From Endozoicomonas sp. (ex Botrylloides leachii) (GTDB lineage: Bacteria; Pseudomonadota; Gammaproteobacteria; Pseudomonadales; Endozoicomonadaceae), in NCBI GenBank assembly GCA_028728195.1, contig JAQYUY010000085.1:1-46412 (forward strand): a DNA stretch of 46,412 nucleotides, read 5' to 3'. This document shows, in pieces, positions 1-9,553 of the stretch. Under the pieces are notes generated by a model that had not been told where the DNA came from, did not search any database, and was given only the letters and a program-made list of their open reading frames with translations. Numbering within the stretch: the first letter of the stretch is position 1; every line of letters starts with the position of its first letter. Both the position numbers and the translations under genes were made by a program.

Positions 1-1303
1 AGCTAGTTCTGAGTATTTCTGCATCATTGAACGCTGGCCGCGCTAAAAAATCTTCTTCAGAATAAAGCCGAAAACAAATACCCTTTGCAACTCGACCACA
101 ACGCCCTTTACGCTGATTTGCTGAAGCCTGTGAAATTGGTTCAATAGGCAAGCGCTGCACTTTTGAACGCACACTATAACGACTTATTCTTGCTGTGCCG
201 GGATCTATCACATAACGAATACCAGGTACTGTCAACGATGTTTCAGCTATATTAGTTGCCAGAATCACCCTACGACCAGAATGAGGTTGAAAAATTTTAT
301 TTTGCTCTGTGGCAGATAGGCGTGCGTAAAGCGGCACGATGTCTGTGTGGGCCAAATGAATATCACGCAGAAACTGTGCCGTTTCTCGAATTTCTCGCTC
401 ACTACTTAAAAAAACCAATACATCCCCAAGCTGGGCACCCTGACCTTTGGCTTCAAGTGCAATAATATCGATAAGCGCTGCATGAATACTCTGTTGTAAA
501 CGTTGATCTGCATCTCGCCCTTGAAGTACCAGCGCCTCCATAGGACGATAAACCAGTTCAACCGGATAGGTTCGACCTGATACTTCAATGATTGGTGCAT
601 TATCAAAGTGTTTAGAAAAACGATCTACGTCAATGGTCGCTGAAGTAATAATGAGTTTTAAATCAGACCTTTTTGGCATAATTAATTTTATATAGCCTAA
701 GAGGAAGTCAATATTTAGACTCCGCTCATGGGCTTCATCAATAATCAAGGTATCATAACGACTCAAAAACGGGTCATGCTGGATTTCAGCTAATAAAATA
801 CCATCGGTCATCAGCTTAATCAGCGTATTATCATCGCTGTGATCACTAAAACGGACTTGATAACCGACCTGTTTTCCCATAGGCACCTTGAGCTCCTCAG
901 CAATCCGAGCGGCAACGGATCGAGCTGCTAAGCGTCTGGGTTGGGTATGGCCAATCTGGCCATAAATCCCCCTTCCCGCTTCCAAGCAAATTTTCGGTAA
1001 CTGGGTAGTTTTTCCTGACCCGGTTTCTCCTGCTATCACTATCACTTGAGAGTGACAAATAGCGGCTGCAATCTCATCTTTGCAATCTACAACCGGTAAA
1101 TCAGGATTATAGGTAATAACTGGCAACGTCTGTGTACGTTGCCTGACTAGCTCTTGAGAATTTACCAGCGATTTTTGCAGCTTTTCCAGTGCAGCAGAAT
1201 CATCCGGTCGCAACCGCCTTAATCGCCGCTTCAACGGGTATCGATCTTTTATCATGCAACGATTGATGTTTTTGCGTATTTGATTGACTACAGAACCGGT
1301 CAC
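1..1303 (-). CDS. hrpA: ATP-dependent RNA helicase HrpA (N-terminal part, cut by window edge)
   Basis: DEAH-box RNA helicase, N-terminal third or so of a protein of about 1300 residues; the rest lies beyond position 1. Translating the minus strand gives Walker A GETGSGKTT, the DEAH box in IIDEAHERS, the SAT motif in IITSATID, and motif VI as QRKGRCGR, all in HrpA order. The whole stretch follows E. coli HrpA closely, including the ending DPEILRT-like stretch at the window edge. HrpA is known for resolving stalled ribosomes and for roles in mRNA processing. I choose a GTG start at 1303 because an upstream in-frame ATG is absent and a GGGAG-like ribosome site precedes it; the N-terminus then matches the family's length. 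It lies 202 bp downstream of rnhB and may be read from the same transcript. Confidence 0.93.
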   Translation of the reverse strand, partial: MTGSVVNQIRKNINRCMIKDRYPLKRRLRRLRPDDSAALEKLQKSLVNSQELVRQRTQTLPVITYNPDLPVVDCKDEIAAAICHSQVIVIAGETGSGKTTQLPKICLEAGRGIYGQIGHTQPRRLAARSVAARIAEELKVPMGKQVGYQVRFSDHSDDNTLIKLMTDGILLAEIQHDPFLSRYDTLIIDEAHERSLNIDFLLGYIKLIMPKRSDLKLIITSATIDVDRFSKHFDNAPIIEVSGRTYPVELVYRPMEALVLQGRDADQRLQQSIHAALIDIIALEAKGQGAQLGDVLVFLSSEREIRETAQFLRDIHLAHTDIVPLYARLSATEQNKIFQPHSGRRVILATNIAETSLTVPGIRYVIDPGTARISRYSVRSKVQRLPIEPISQASANQRKGRCGRVAKGICFRLYSEEDFLARPAFNDAEILRTS

Positions 1304-1505
1304 CCCATGGCTCCCATTTAAAAATAAAACGCCTGATAACGCAGCAAGACAAATCAATTAGACCTAATCTATTGATTAATCAATATCAGCCGTCAATATT
1401 ATTGCTTAGTATTGGCTATGAAAAAGACGCTTTAATGTAGCCTGTTAACTCATGCAAGCCACAATGAGTGAAAGCTAATCGTACTTGCTTTTAACGGAGA
1501 TTAAT

Positions 1506-2126
1506 TTAGTCGTCTTGCATTATTGAACATAATAATCTTTTTACCGGCTTAAACGAACGTCGATAAATGGTTGTCGGTCCCCATTTTTCCAATGCCGCAA
1601 CGTGAGCCTTGGTCGGGTATCCTTTATGGGAAGCAATACCATAACCTGGATACTGTCGGTCGGCCTTGAGCATTTCACGGTCTCTTGACACCTTTGCCAA
1701 TATTGATGCTGCAGCAATTTCCATTACCTTGCTATCACCTTTAATTATCCCTTTGGCCTGATAGGGTAAAACAGGACAAGAATTGCCATCAACCAACACT
1801 AACTCAGGTTCTATAGAGAGTCCCATAACCGCTCGTTTCATTGCCAGCATACTCGCATTCAAAATATTCAACTGATCAATTTCTTCTACCTCAGCACGGC
1901 CAAGCGCCCATGCTCGGCTATGATGGCAAATATCATTAAATAGCAACTCTCTTTTTTTTGGTGATAACTTTTTAGAATCATTTAAACCTGTAATAAGATG
2001 GCATTTATCAAGAATAACTGCTGCAGCAATAACCGGTCCGCATAACGCTCCTCTGCCCACTTCATCAACGCCTACTACAAGCCGATCAGTCGACACCGCC
2101 TCAAAAATAAGACCATCAACTTGCAT
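1506..2126 (-). CDS. rnhB: Ribonuclease HII
   Basis: Removes the RNA strand of RNA-DNA hybrids and single ribonucleotides from DNA, in the cytoplasm. The N-terminal GVDEVGRG carries the first two acidic metal ligands, and LVDGNSCP and [12 protein letters not shown] are further conserved family blocks. A TTG at 2144 would give a slightly longer protein, but the ATG at 2126 gives an N-terminus (MQVDGLIF...) like Pseudomonas RnhB and is preceded by GAAGAACGA, so I choose 2126. It then overlaps the end of lpxB by 11 bp, which indicates translational coupling. Last gene of the lpx block, as in most gammaproteobacteria. Confidence 0.95.
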   Translation of the reverse strand: MQVDGLIFEAVSTDRLVVGVDEVGRGALCGPVIAAAVILDKCHLITGLNDSKKLSPKKRELLFNDICHHSRAWALGRAEVEEIDQLNILNASMLAMKRAVMGLSIEPELVLVDGNSCPVLPYQAKGIIKGDSKVMEIAAASILAKVSRDREMLKADRQYPGYGIASHKGYPTKAHVAALEKWGPTTIYRRSFKPVKRLLCSIMQDD

Positions 2127-3339
2127 TAGATATTCGTTCTTCAATTAATGACTTGACTGCGCCATAGGCTAACTGACTAGCATTGCGTTTTAACTGATGA
2201 TGTATTAATTCAAACGACTGTGTTATTTCAGCTTGATATACTCGGTCTATCAAGACTTTCTCCATGGCAGCATAGAGCTTTTCAGGAGTGGCGTTTTCTT
2301 GTAATAATTCAGGAACCAATTCACGTCCAACCAAAAGATTTGGTAACGCCACATGATCAACTTTAACGAGTCGACGTACAATAGCGAAAGTTAAGGGATT
2401 CATTCGATAACTAACGACCAACGGTCGCTTATGAAGCGCCGCCTCAAGCGTGGCAGTACCCGAGGCAATTAATATAGCGTCCGATGCTGCCATCACTTGA
2501 GATGATTGAGCAACATATAGCTTCACATTTAACTCTTTAAAGGACGTTAATATATTTTGCAGTTGATCTTTCCGCTGTGCATTAGCACAAGCTGCAATAA
2601 AACAAGCATCAGGCCATTTTTTTTTTAAGAGCCTAGCTGTCTCCAGAAAAACCTCACCCAAGCGTGCCACTTCAGTTTTTCTGCTACCTGGCAATAAGCC
2701 AATGACTGGGCTTTTCTTATTTAAAATACCTAAACTAATCCGTGAAGACTTTTTATCCGGATGCCAATCAACCTTATCTGCCAATGGGTGGCCAACAAAT
2801 GTAACATCAATATTGCGATTTTTATAATAGCGAGCTTCAAAGGGCAATAAAACCAGCATGTGATCAATAGATTGTTGGATTTTTTTTACTCGCCCTTCAC
2901 GCCAAGCCCACACTTGAGGGCTAACATAATGAACAGTGGGTATGCCTTTCGCTTTGAGTTGCTTTTCCAGCCCCAAGTTAAAATCAGGAGCATCAATACC
3001 TATAAATACATCAGGCGGATCGTTAAACAGCTTATCTCGAAGCTGTCTTCTCATTTTAATCAGCTCTTTCAAGCGCCCTAATACTTCAAAAAGCCCCATT
3101 ACGGATAGGCGCTCCATCGGGAATATACTATTAAAACCTTTTTTTTTCATCAAGGAGCCACCAATACCGTAACAACAAGCATTGGGATTGTGATGTTTAA
3201 TTTCTGCTATCAACCCGGCCCCAAGTATATCGCCAGATGTCTCTCCTGCAACCATGGCTACCTTTAACGGTTTATTCAAACCACAAATAGCCTTTGAATA
3301 ATCTGTTAATTGATCGGTTACAGTGGTATTCATGGACAT
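2116..3339 (-). CDS. lpxB: Lipid-A-disaccharide synthase
   Basis: Inner-membrane-associated GT-B glycosyltransferase that joins UDP-diacylglucosamine and lipid X to make the lipid A disaccharide. The N-terminal [11 protein letters not shown] is the family signature, followed by [22 protein letters not shown], and the nucleotide-sugar region [10 protein letters not shown] with [12 protein letters not shown] and [12 protein letters not shown]. At 407 aa it is slightly longer than E. coli LpxB (382) because of an N-terminal extension of about 20 residues; a later start is possible. It begins 3 bp after lpxA ends, consistent with an operon. Confidence 0.96.
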   Translation of the reverse strand: MSMNTTVTDQLTDYSKAICGLNKPLKVAMVAGETSGDILGAGLIAEIKHHNPNACCYGIGGSLMKKKGFNSIFPMERLSVMGLFEVLGRLKELIKMRRQLRDKLFNDPPDVFIGIDAPDFNLGLEKQLKAKGIPTVHYVSPQVWAWREGRVKKIQQSIDHMLVLLPFEARYYKNRNIDVTFVGHPLADKVDWHPDKKSSRISLGILNKKSPVIGLLPGSRKTEVARLGEVFLETARLLKKKWPDACFIAACANAQRKDQLQNILTSFKELNVKLYVAQSSQVMAASDAILIASGTATLEAALHKRPLVVSYRMNPLTFAIVRRLVKVDHVALPNLLVGRELVPELLQENATPEKLYAAMEKVLIDRVYQAEITQSFELIHHQLKRNASQLAYGAVKSLIEERISNAS

Positions 3340-3342
3340 AGA

Positions 3343-4146
3343 CTAACGGGTAATACCTCGTGTGGAATTTTTAACAGAATCAATTAGCAGCTGTAATTCT
3401 GGTGTTGACTCCATGGTTTCTAACTTATCCAGCGCTTCTACCGTTCGCAATCCTTGTCTATAAATAATCCGGTAAGCCTGTTTCAGGCATGTAATCAAAG
3501 CTTGGCTGTATCCACGTCGACGCATACCCTCAAAATTCATACCATGAGCAGCCGCTGGATTACCACTTACCATAACAAATGCAGGAATATCTTTAAATAC
3601 AGTAGAATGCCCGGCTGTCATACTATAAGCACCCACCGTACTAAACTGATGAATGCCCGTAAAACCGCCTAAGATAACACCATCCCCCAAAGTTACATGC
3701 CCACCCAATGTTGAATTATTAGCTAGAATGCAGTCATTACCTATAACGCAATCGTGAGCAATATGCACATAGGCCATAAATAAATTATTATTGCCAATGT
3801 AGGTTAGCCCTCGGTCTTGTAATGTGCCTCGATGAATAGTGCACCCTTCACGAATAATATTATTTTCACCTATTTCGAGAAATGTACGTTCTCCTGCATA
3901 CTTTTTGTCTTGGCAGTCTTCGCCAACACTGGCAAATTGGAAAATTCGGTTATTACGGCCAATCTTAGTTGGCCCTTTCACGACAACATGTGAGTTAATA
4001 ACAGTACCCGAGTCTATTTCCACATCAGAGCCAATCAACGTCCACGGACCAACCTGCACGTCATCAGCCAAGGTTGCACGAGGCTCAATAATAGCTGTCG
4101 GGTGAATCCTCGGTGTCTGTTGACTATTCAAGTGGGGATCGTTCAA
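3343..4146 (-). CDS. lpxA: UDP-N-acetylglucosamine acyltransferase
   Basis: First step of lipid A synthesis: transfers a hydroxyacyl chain from ACP to UDP-GlcNAc. The N-terminal two thirds show the hexapeptide-repeat pattern of a left-handed beta helix (for example [17 protein letters not shown]). The VHIAHDC segment contains the catalytic histidine (about residue 131, equivalent to E. coli His125). The C-terminal helical part carries [11 protein letters not shown], typical of LpxA. 267 aa, normal length. It overlaps fabZ by 4 bp (ATGA type), so the two are translationally coupled. Acyl-chain length preference cannot be read safely from the sequence. Confidence 0.97.
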   Translation of the reverse strand: MNDPHLNSQQTPRIHPTAIIEPRATLADDVQVGPWTLIGSDVEIDSGTVINSHVVVKGPTKIGRNNRIFQFASVGEDCQDKKYAGERTFLEIGENNIIREGCTIHRGTLQDRGLTYIGNNNLFMAYVHIAHDCVIGNDCILANNSTLGGHVTLGDGVILGGFTGIHQFSTVGAYSMTAGHSTVFKDIPAFVMVSGNPAAAHGMNFEGMRRRGYSQALITCLKQAYRIIYRQGLRTVEALDKLETMESTPELQLLIDSVKNSTRGITR

Positions 4147-4589
4147 GTATTAAGCTCCTTTCTTGCACACGTCACTTCAGCAGAACAAATTATTCTATCA
4201 TTAACTTCTGCTTCACAAAAAAATTTCCATATATTCCGTTTTCTTGCCGTATACTTTACTTTCATCATGATCTGGTCGCCAGGCACCACCGGCTGCTTAA
4301 AGCGGACTTTATCTGCCCCAGCAAAATAGTAAATTGAATTTTCTTCAGGCTTAGAGCCTGCCATCTGGCAGCCGAGAATACCGGCAGCTTGAGCTAATGC
4401 TTCAATAATTAATACGCCTGGCATAATTGGATGTCCTGGAAAGTGGCCATTAAAAAAAGGCTCATTCACTGAAACATTCTTAATGCACTCAATGGTATTA
4501 TGATTAAGATCCACACTTATCACACGATCCACAAGTAAAAATGGGTATCGGTGAGGTAGGATTTCCCTGATTCCCTCAATTCTGATCAT
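4143..4589 (-). CDS. fabZ: 3-hydroxyacyl-ACP dehydratase FabZ
   Basis: Dehydrates beta-hydroxyacyl-ACP in fatty acid elongation and competes with LpxA and LpxD for hydroxyacyl-ACP. The hot-dog fold signature is present: [12 protein letters not shown] near the N-terminus, then [12 protein letters not shown] with catalytic His49 and the partner Glu63 in IIEALAQ, 14 residues apart as in E. coli (His54/Glu68). 148 aa, typical length. The ATG at 4589 is the natural start. Unusually for this cluster, it is separated from the upstream lpxD by 549 bp and a terminator-like hairpin only about 33 bp before its start codon, so it may have its own promoter or be attenuated. Confidence 0.96.
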   Translation of the reverse strand: MIRIEGIREILPHRYPFLLVDRVISVDLNHNTIECIKNVSVNEPFFNGHFPGHPIMPGVLIIEALAQAAGILGCQMAGSKPEENSIYYFAGADKVRFKQPVVPGDQIMMKVKYTARKRNIWKFFCEAEVNDRIICSAEVTCARKELNT

Positions 4590-5138
4590 GGGTTTTCAAC
4601 TCAAATCATGGTCAAATACAGAAAAAAGACTGGGTCACCCAGCCTTTTTAAGCATAACAACAGCCATTAAGAGCCTGAGCAGACATAAGGCTTAGACTAG
4701 CACCCTATCACCCTGAAAGGCCGGAATTTCTTCAATAACACAGGTAGTTTACAAAGGGAGGGTAACATTTTCACTGTATTTAACTGAAAAAATAGTCAGT
4801 TCTTACGCTTAACATATCCATCCCTCTTCTCAAACACCTGCGCTTTCTTTTGAACATCTAAACGAGATAATAAATACCTCCCAGAAAAAGCTTCAAATGC
4901 TATCCATAAGAATAACTACTTCTCTACTCCTCCTAAGCTTATCTCGCTGATATTTACCATATTTTTACTATGTTCTCATGAAAAACATCGAACAGCAAAA
5001 AAACAGCACATTAAACTAGTAGCGCTTAATATCGCCCTATCTATTCTGAACTTGCAATGACTAGCAATCTTAAACGTTACCATTGCACAACAAACCATGC
5101 ACCATCAACTTGTTATCATTATGCTTAGCTTGGTGCTA
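4590..5138. other. Non-coding spacer between lpxD and fabZ
   Basis: 549 bp without a convincing reading frame on either strand. In most relatives lpxD and fabZ are almost contiguous, so this gap is out of pattern. Apart from the hairpin at 4622-4650 I see no inverted repeats, tRNA-like folds or insertion-sequence ends. It could be the remains of an inserted and decayed element or gene. Confidence 0.6.
4622..4650. terminator. Bidirectional terminator-like hairpin upstream of fabZ
   Basis: Stem CTGGG / CCCAG around a TCA loop (4630-4642), flanked by an A-run at 4622-4627 and a T-run at 4645-4649, so a U-tract follows the stem on both strands. On minus it would end transcripts coming from lpxD just before fabZ. 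It may instead be an attenuator. Function is inferred from shape only. Confidence 0.6.
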
Positions 5139-6158
5139 TCATAATGACTTTTCTAGTTTCTCCAAACGTTTGGCCATCGCGTTCAACTGCCTGAAGCGAA
5201 CCGCATTTTTTCGCCACTCTTTAGCATCCATAAACCCGGTACCTGAAGCATAGGCCCCAGGCGTGTCAATCGATCGGGTGACCATTGCCATACCCGCAAT
5301 ATGTACGTTATCAGCAATATCAAGATGACCAGCAAAACCAGCTCCCCCACCAATAGTACAATTATGGCCTATTCGGGTACTGCCAGAGATACCAGCACAG
5401 GATGCAATAGCTGTATTTTTGCCGATCACAACGTTATGCGCTATCTGAATCAGGTTATCTATGCGCGCACCATCCATAATAACGGTGTTATCCAAAGCGC
5501 CACGGTCAATACAGGTACAAGAACCTATTTCAACATCATCGCCTATAATAACGCCGCCTATTTGGGCAATTTTATTCCAATGTTGACCGCTTCGTGCATT
5601 ACCAAATCCATCACTACCAACCACTGATCCAGCATGAATAATAACACGCTGGCCAATTGAAACGCCGTGACAAATAGTGACATTGCGCGCAAGGTGGGTA
5701 TTCTTGCCAAGAACGGAATCATGTCCAACTACCACACCTGCATCAATCCTAACACCTGCCGAAATAACAACGTCAGCTTCAATGACCACATTTGCGCCAA
5801 TAGCTGCTGTCTTGTCTATGACTGCACTTGGACTGATCACAGCAGTTTGATGAATGCCCTCCGCCACTCCTTTATCAGGATCAAAAAGATGGGATATTTT
5901 AGCATAACCTAGATAAGGGTTATCCATAACCAAAGCATTCCCCTCATAAGAGGGGGCATCATCTGGAGAAATAATAACCGCACCCGCCTGAGTAACTAAT
6001 AAATAGCGCGTATAGGCCGGGTTTGCCAGAAAACTAAGATCGTCAACACCGGCATCTTGCAAGGTTTTTAGTCCGGTAATTACTTTTTGGCCATCTCCTT
6101 GCAAAGAAGCACCAATATAGTTTGCAAGTTCAGCTAGTGTATAGATGGTTTTTTTCAT
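5139..6158 (-). CDS. lpxD: UDP-3-O-(3-hydroxyacyl)glucosamine N-acyltransferase
   Basis: Third step of lipid A synthesis, adding the N-linked hydroxyacyl chain. The N-terminal domain (residues about 1-100) matches the LpxD uridine-binding domain (LSFLANPAY, NPYLGYAKIS), followed by a long hexapeptide-repeat beta helix and a C-terminal helix (FRQLNAMAKRLEKLEK). The QIAHNVVIG segment holds the catalytic His241, equivalent to E. coli His239. 339 aa, normal length. It starts 3 bp after skp ends, in the usual skp-lpxD order. Confidence 0.97.
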   Translation of the reverse strand: MKKTIYTLAELANYIGASLQGDGQKVITGLKTLQDAGVDDLSFLANPAYTRYLLVTQAGAVIISPDDAPSYEGNALVMDNPYLGYAKISHLFDPDKGVAEGIHQTAVISPSAVIDKTAAIGANVVIEADVVISAGVRIDAGVVVGHDSVLGKNTHLARNVTICHGVSIGQRVIIHAGSVVGSDGFGNARSGQHWNKIAQIGGVIIGDDVEIGSCTCIDRGALDNTVIMDGARIDNLIQIAHNVVIGKNTAIASCAGISGSTRIGHNCTIGGGAGFAGHLDIADNVHIAGMAMVTRSIDTPGAYASGTGFMDAKEWRKNAVRFRQLNAMAKRLEKLEKSL

Positions 6159-6161
6159 TCT

Positions 6162-6716
6162 TTAATTCATCTGATTCAGGCGTTCAATAACTTGCCGAGT
6201 AATATCATCTTTCGGGTTGCCGAGGCGAATGATACTACGGCTATCAAGAATCATGTCATATTTCATTTTAGCCTGCACCTGATCAAGCGCCTTATCTATC
6301 TTTGGCTTCAAGCTTGCCAGTTCATTTTGATCAGATTGCGCCTTATCCGCGCGCAGCTGACGATTTTCTAACTCAAAGTCTTCAATTTTCCGTTTAATTT
6401 CTAGCTCAGCATTTCTTCGGTCACTATTCGTCATGGTAGGACCTTCCTTCTGTAGTTTATTCTTCATAGCTTCAATAGAGCTCTGAAGCGCTCTCAGGCT
6501 TTTAATTCTAGGCTCATATTCCTTATCCATTTTTTTGTTATATTGCTTCATTTCATCGGACTCAAGAACAGCCCTTTCAATATCTACAGCTGCAATTTTT
6601 TGAGCAGCACTGCCCGTATTTTTTACAGCTGAAGTACTCCGATTTGTATCGGAAGCGTTGGCAGTAAAAGACAGCAACATAGCCAATGCTAAAATAGCAG
6701 TTCTGATATAGTTCAA
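6162..6716 (-). CDS. skp: Periplasmic chaperone Skp/OmpH
   Basis: Periplasmic holdase that carries unfolded outer-membrane proteins to BamA. The N-terminus is a clear Sec signal peptide (hydrophobic ALAMLLSF, predicted cleavage after TANA). The body begins KIAAVDIERAVLES, the usual OmpH opening, followed by a long charged coiled-coil region (residues about 70-135) and a C-terminal segment YDMILDSRSI. At 184 aa it is of family length. The start codon is TTG at 6716, preceded by GGAGATGAGAG, which acts as ribosome binding site. It sits between bamA and lpxD as in E. coli. Confidence 0.93.
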   Translation of the reverse strand: MNYIRTAILALAMLLSFTANASDTNRSTSAVKNTGSAAQKIAAVDIERAVLESDEMKQYNKKMDKEYEPRIKSLRALQSSIEAMKNKLQKEGPTMTNSDRRNAELEIKRKIEDFELENRQLRADKAQSDQNELASLKPKIDKALDQVQAKMKYDMILDSRSIIRLGNPKDDITRQVIERLNQMN

Positions 6717-7002
6717 CTCTCATCTCCTATAAGATAAATAAAATAAAACGGCATTATAACGAAATAGCTGGAAATAGCGAAAAGATACGCAGTCACAATA
6801 TGACGTTTTTTATTGGATACTTAAAATCCTTTTCAAGAAAGATTGATGCTTATTATTTCATCATACCAAAGTTAAATAGGGCCGAGGTTCAGAAAATGCA
6901 GTTCCAAAATAAGCAGATACGTTAACAACCTCTTGAGAGGTTGCTAGCAAAAGCATAGGAACAAATGTATTGCCCTCAGCATATGACACGATGGGCATCA
7001 AG

Positions 7003-9345
7003 TTAAAAGGGTGTTCCAAGGGAAAATTGAAATATCTGTGGTTCATCCCGCCCTTTTGCATTCAACGCTTTTGCCAAACTAAACGTAAGCGGTCCTAAAG
7101 GTGTAATCCAAGTAAGCCCTAAACCAACACTGTAACGTAATTCATCCAATTTTAATGCAGGGCACTCATAAACGACATTGCCTTTGCTGTCCTTCATGTT
7201 TTCACCTTTACAGTAGGTATTAAATACATTACCAAAATCAAAGAACAAACTGGTTCGCAGTGATTCTTGATCTTTAACAAAAGGCATAGGGAATAAAACC
7301 TCAGCTGTGCCCTCAAGCACCGCATTACCCCCAGTACTATTCCATTCACCACCAGGTTTATTCTCAACAGCTTGCGGCCCAAGAGAGTTATCCCTATATC
7401 CTCTTACAGAACCAAATCCCCCCGCATAAAAATTCTCAAAGAAGGGCATTTCACTGGTACCACCATAACCACCACCATAACCTACTCGTGTGGCAAAACG
7501 TGCAGTGAGGCTTTTAGTTAAAGGTTGAAAATACTGACCGCGATAAATCAGCTTATAAAAGGTGGTGGTAGAACCTGGTACAGCGACTTGTACAGACGCA
7601 CTCTGAGAATAACCACGGGTTGGCAATAAACCGCGGTTAAGTGCTGACTGAGACCAACCCAGTGTTGCTTTAAAGTTATTGAAATCATTACCTTCTTCTT
7701 TCAAATACTCATCAATTACAAGTGGTGTTGCTGTGCCTTGCGTAATTTTTGTACCATCTATACCCATACTAAAGTTAATAGCCTGCGTCTCAGAAATAGG
7801 GTAGCCAAAACGGACATCCCCTCCCCATGTATCGGATGTATAGCTGGAAATATCAGTATCAGCATAATCATAAGTACGATAGTAAACATCAAAACCTCGG
7901 CTTACACCATCAATCGTATAATATGGGTTAGTAAAGCTAAAATTATACAACTGGCCGATATTACTCTTATTCAAACCAAGAGAAACTTTATTACCGGTAC
8001 CCAAGAAATTACTCTGATTAATAGAACCACCGAGCAACAAGCCATCGGACTGAGAATAACCAATACTGGCAGTAATGCTACCGGAGGGTTGTTCTTCAAC
8101 AGCATAATTAACATCAATCTGATCGCTAGTACCTGGCACAGGCGGGGTTTTAACTTGTACACTCTTAAAATATCCAAGACGCTCTAAACGCACTTTAGAC
8201 ATTTCAATCTGATGGGTATTAGCTGATGCGCCTTCCATTTGTCGCATTTCACGACGCAGCACTTCATCACCTGTTTTGGTATTTCCCGAAAAATTGATGC
8301 GACGTACATATACGCGACGCCCAGGATCAACAAAAAAGGTGATAGCAACAGTTTTATTATCATTATTCAGCATCGGAATACCGGTTACTTTTGCAAAGGT
8401 ATAGCCTTCGTTCCCTAAACGCCGACTTAATGTATCTTCTGTACTAATAATCAGCTTTCTGGAGAAGGTCTGCCCTGGTTTGGCTAATAGCAAACTTTCA
8501 GCTACTTTTTCAGGAATGATCAAGTCGCCGGCAAGCTTGACACTACTAATGGTATATTTATCACCTTCATCAATATTGATAGTGATAAAAACATGCTGCT
8601 TATCTGGACTAATGCCTACCTGAGTCGAGGTGATATTAAAATTGATATAACCTCTATCCAAATAATATGACCTTAGTCTTTCAAGATCACCCGCGAGCTT
8701 TTCCTTAGAGTATTTATCACTAGAGCTAAAAAATGAAAACCAGTTACTGGTTTTCAACTGAAATAAATCTAATAAATCTTCCTGAGAAAAAACGGTATTA
8801 CCCACTATATTGATATGACTTATAGTGGCAACACTCCCTTCTTTAATATTAATAGAAAGCTTAACGCGATTTCTGGGTTGAGCCTCTACTTTAGTGGTAA
8901 TGCTAGCACCATAACGCCCTTGAGCAACATACTGACGCTCAAGTTCATGACGAATAGCTTCTAGCGTGGCCTGCTGAAAAGTATCTCCTTCAGCTAATCC
9001 CGCCTTAGCAAGACCTTTCTTGAGATCATCCGTCTTGATTGTCTTGTTACCTTTAATGTCAATCTCACTAATGGAGGGTTCTTCGACAACCGTTACCACC
9101 AGAGTATCGCCTTGTCGGCCCATCTGAATATCTTTAAAGTATCCCGTTTCAAATAGCACCTTGGCAGCATGTGCAATGCTTGGTGACTTAACATCTTCAC
9201 CTACCTGAATAGGTAATGCATTAAAAACTGTTCCCGCCGAAATCCGCTGAAGGCCATCAATGCGAATATCAGAAACAACGAACGCCTGAGCGCTCGATAC
9301 ATAGGCCACAGAGCTAATCAGCAAAGATAACAATGATCGATTCAT
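7003..9345 (-). CDS. bamA: Outer membrane protein assembly factor BamA
   Basis: Essential core of the BAM complex that inserts beta-barrel proteins into the outer membrane. Signal peptide at residues 1-21 (cleavage after SAQA), then five POTRA domains (about 22-420, beginning FVVSDIRIDGLQRI) and a 16-stranded Omp85 barrel to the end. The barrel has the conserved SVRGYRDNSLGP motif of loop 6 (VRGF/Y box) and ends FQFSLGTPF, with the C-terminal Phe expected for a BAM substrate. 780 aa, normal. It lies between rseP and skp as in relatives; the 286 bp before skp hold no gene. Confidence 0.97.
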   Translation of the reverse strand: MNRSLLSLLISSVAYVSSAQAFVVSDIRIDGLQRISAGTVFNALPIQVGEDVKSPSIAHAAKVLFETGYFKDIQMGRQGDTLVVTVVEEPSISEIDIKGNKTIKTDDLKKGLAKAGLAEGDTFQQATLEAIRHELERQYVAQGRYGASITTKVEAQPRNRVKLSINIKEGSVATISHINIVGNTVFSQEDLLDLFQLKTSNWFSFFSSSDKYSKEKLAGDLERLRSYYLDRGYINFNITSTQVGISPDKQHVFITINIDEGDKYTISSVKLAGDLIIPEKVAESLLLAKPGQTFSRKLIISTEDTLSRRLGNEGYTFAKVTGIPMLNNDNKTVAITFFVDPGRRVYVRRINFSGNTKTGDEVLRREMRQMEGASANTHQIEMSKVRLERLGYFKSVQVKTPPVPGTSDQIDVNYAVEEQPSGSITASIGYSQSDGLLLGGSINQSNFLGTGNKVSLGLNKSNIGQLYNFSFTNPYYTIDGVSRGFDVYYRTYDYADTDISSYTSDTWGGDVRFGYPISETQAINFSMGIDGTKITQGTATPLVIDEYLKEEGNDFNNFKATLGWSQSALNRGLLPTRGYSQSASVQVAVPGSTTTFYKLIYRGQYFQPLTKSLTARFATRVGYGGGYGGTSEMPFFENFYAGGFGSVRGYRDNSLGPQAVENKPGGEWNSTGGNAVLEGTAEVLFPMPFVKDQESLRTSLFFDFGNVFNTYCKGENMKDSKGNVVYECPALKLDELRYSVGLGLTWITPLGPLTFSLAKALNAKGRDEPQIFQFSLGTPF

Positions 9346-9553
9346 GGAATCCGTTCTTATCCGTGTTCATCTTTTATCCCAGTACAATATTATTTACTAT
9401 GCACTAGGTACGAAAATAAAAATACAGGCAGAGTATAACGGGGCACGGGCAGATCTGAGGCAGCAGAATCAACACAGACATAAACCACACACTCAACACT
9501 TGCTTCCTGTACAGAATAATCAGCCGTATTGCTTAGCACCACCTCGAGGCAGA

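Noticed and set aside
6861..7061. 66-codon minus frame at the end of bamA
   Set aside because: Overlaps the conserved BamA C-terminus in another frame and has no homology that I recognise.
7738..8187. 149-codon plus-strand frame inside bamA
   Set aside because: Antisense of a well-conserved gene, Thr/Ile/Asn-rich as expected from the reverse of barrel codons; no independent evidence.
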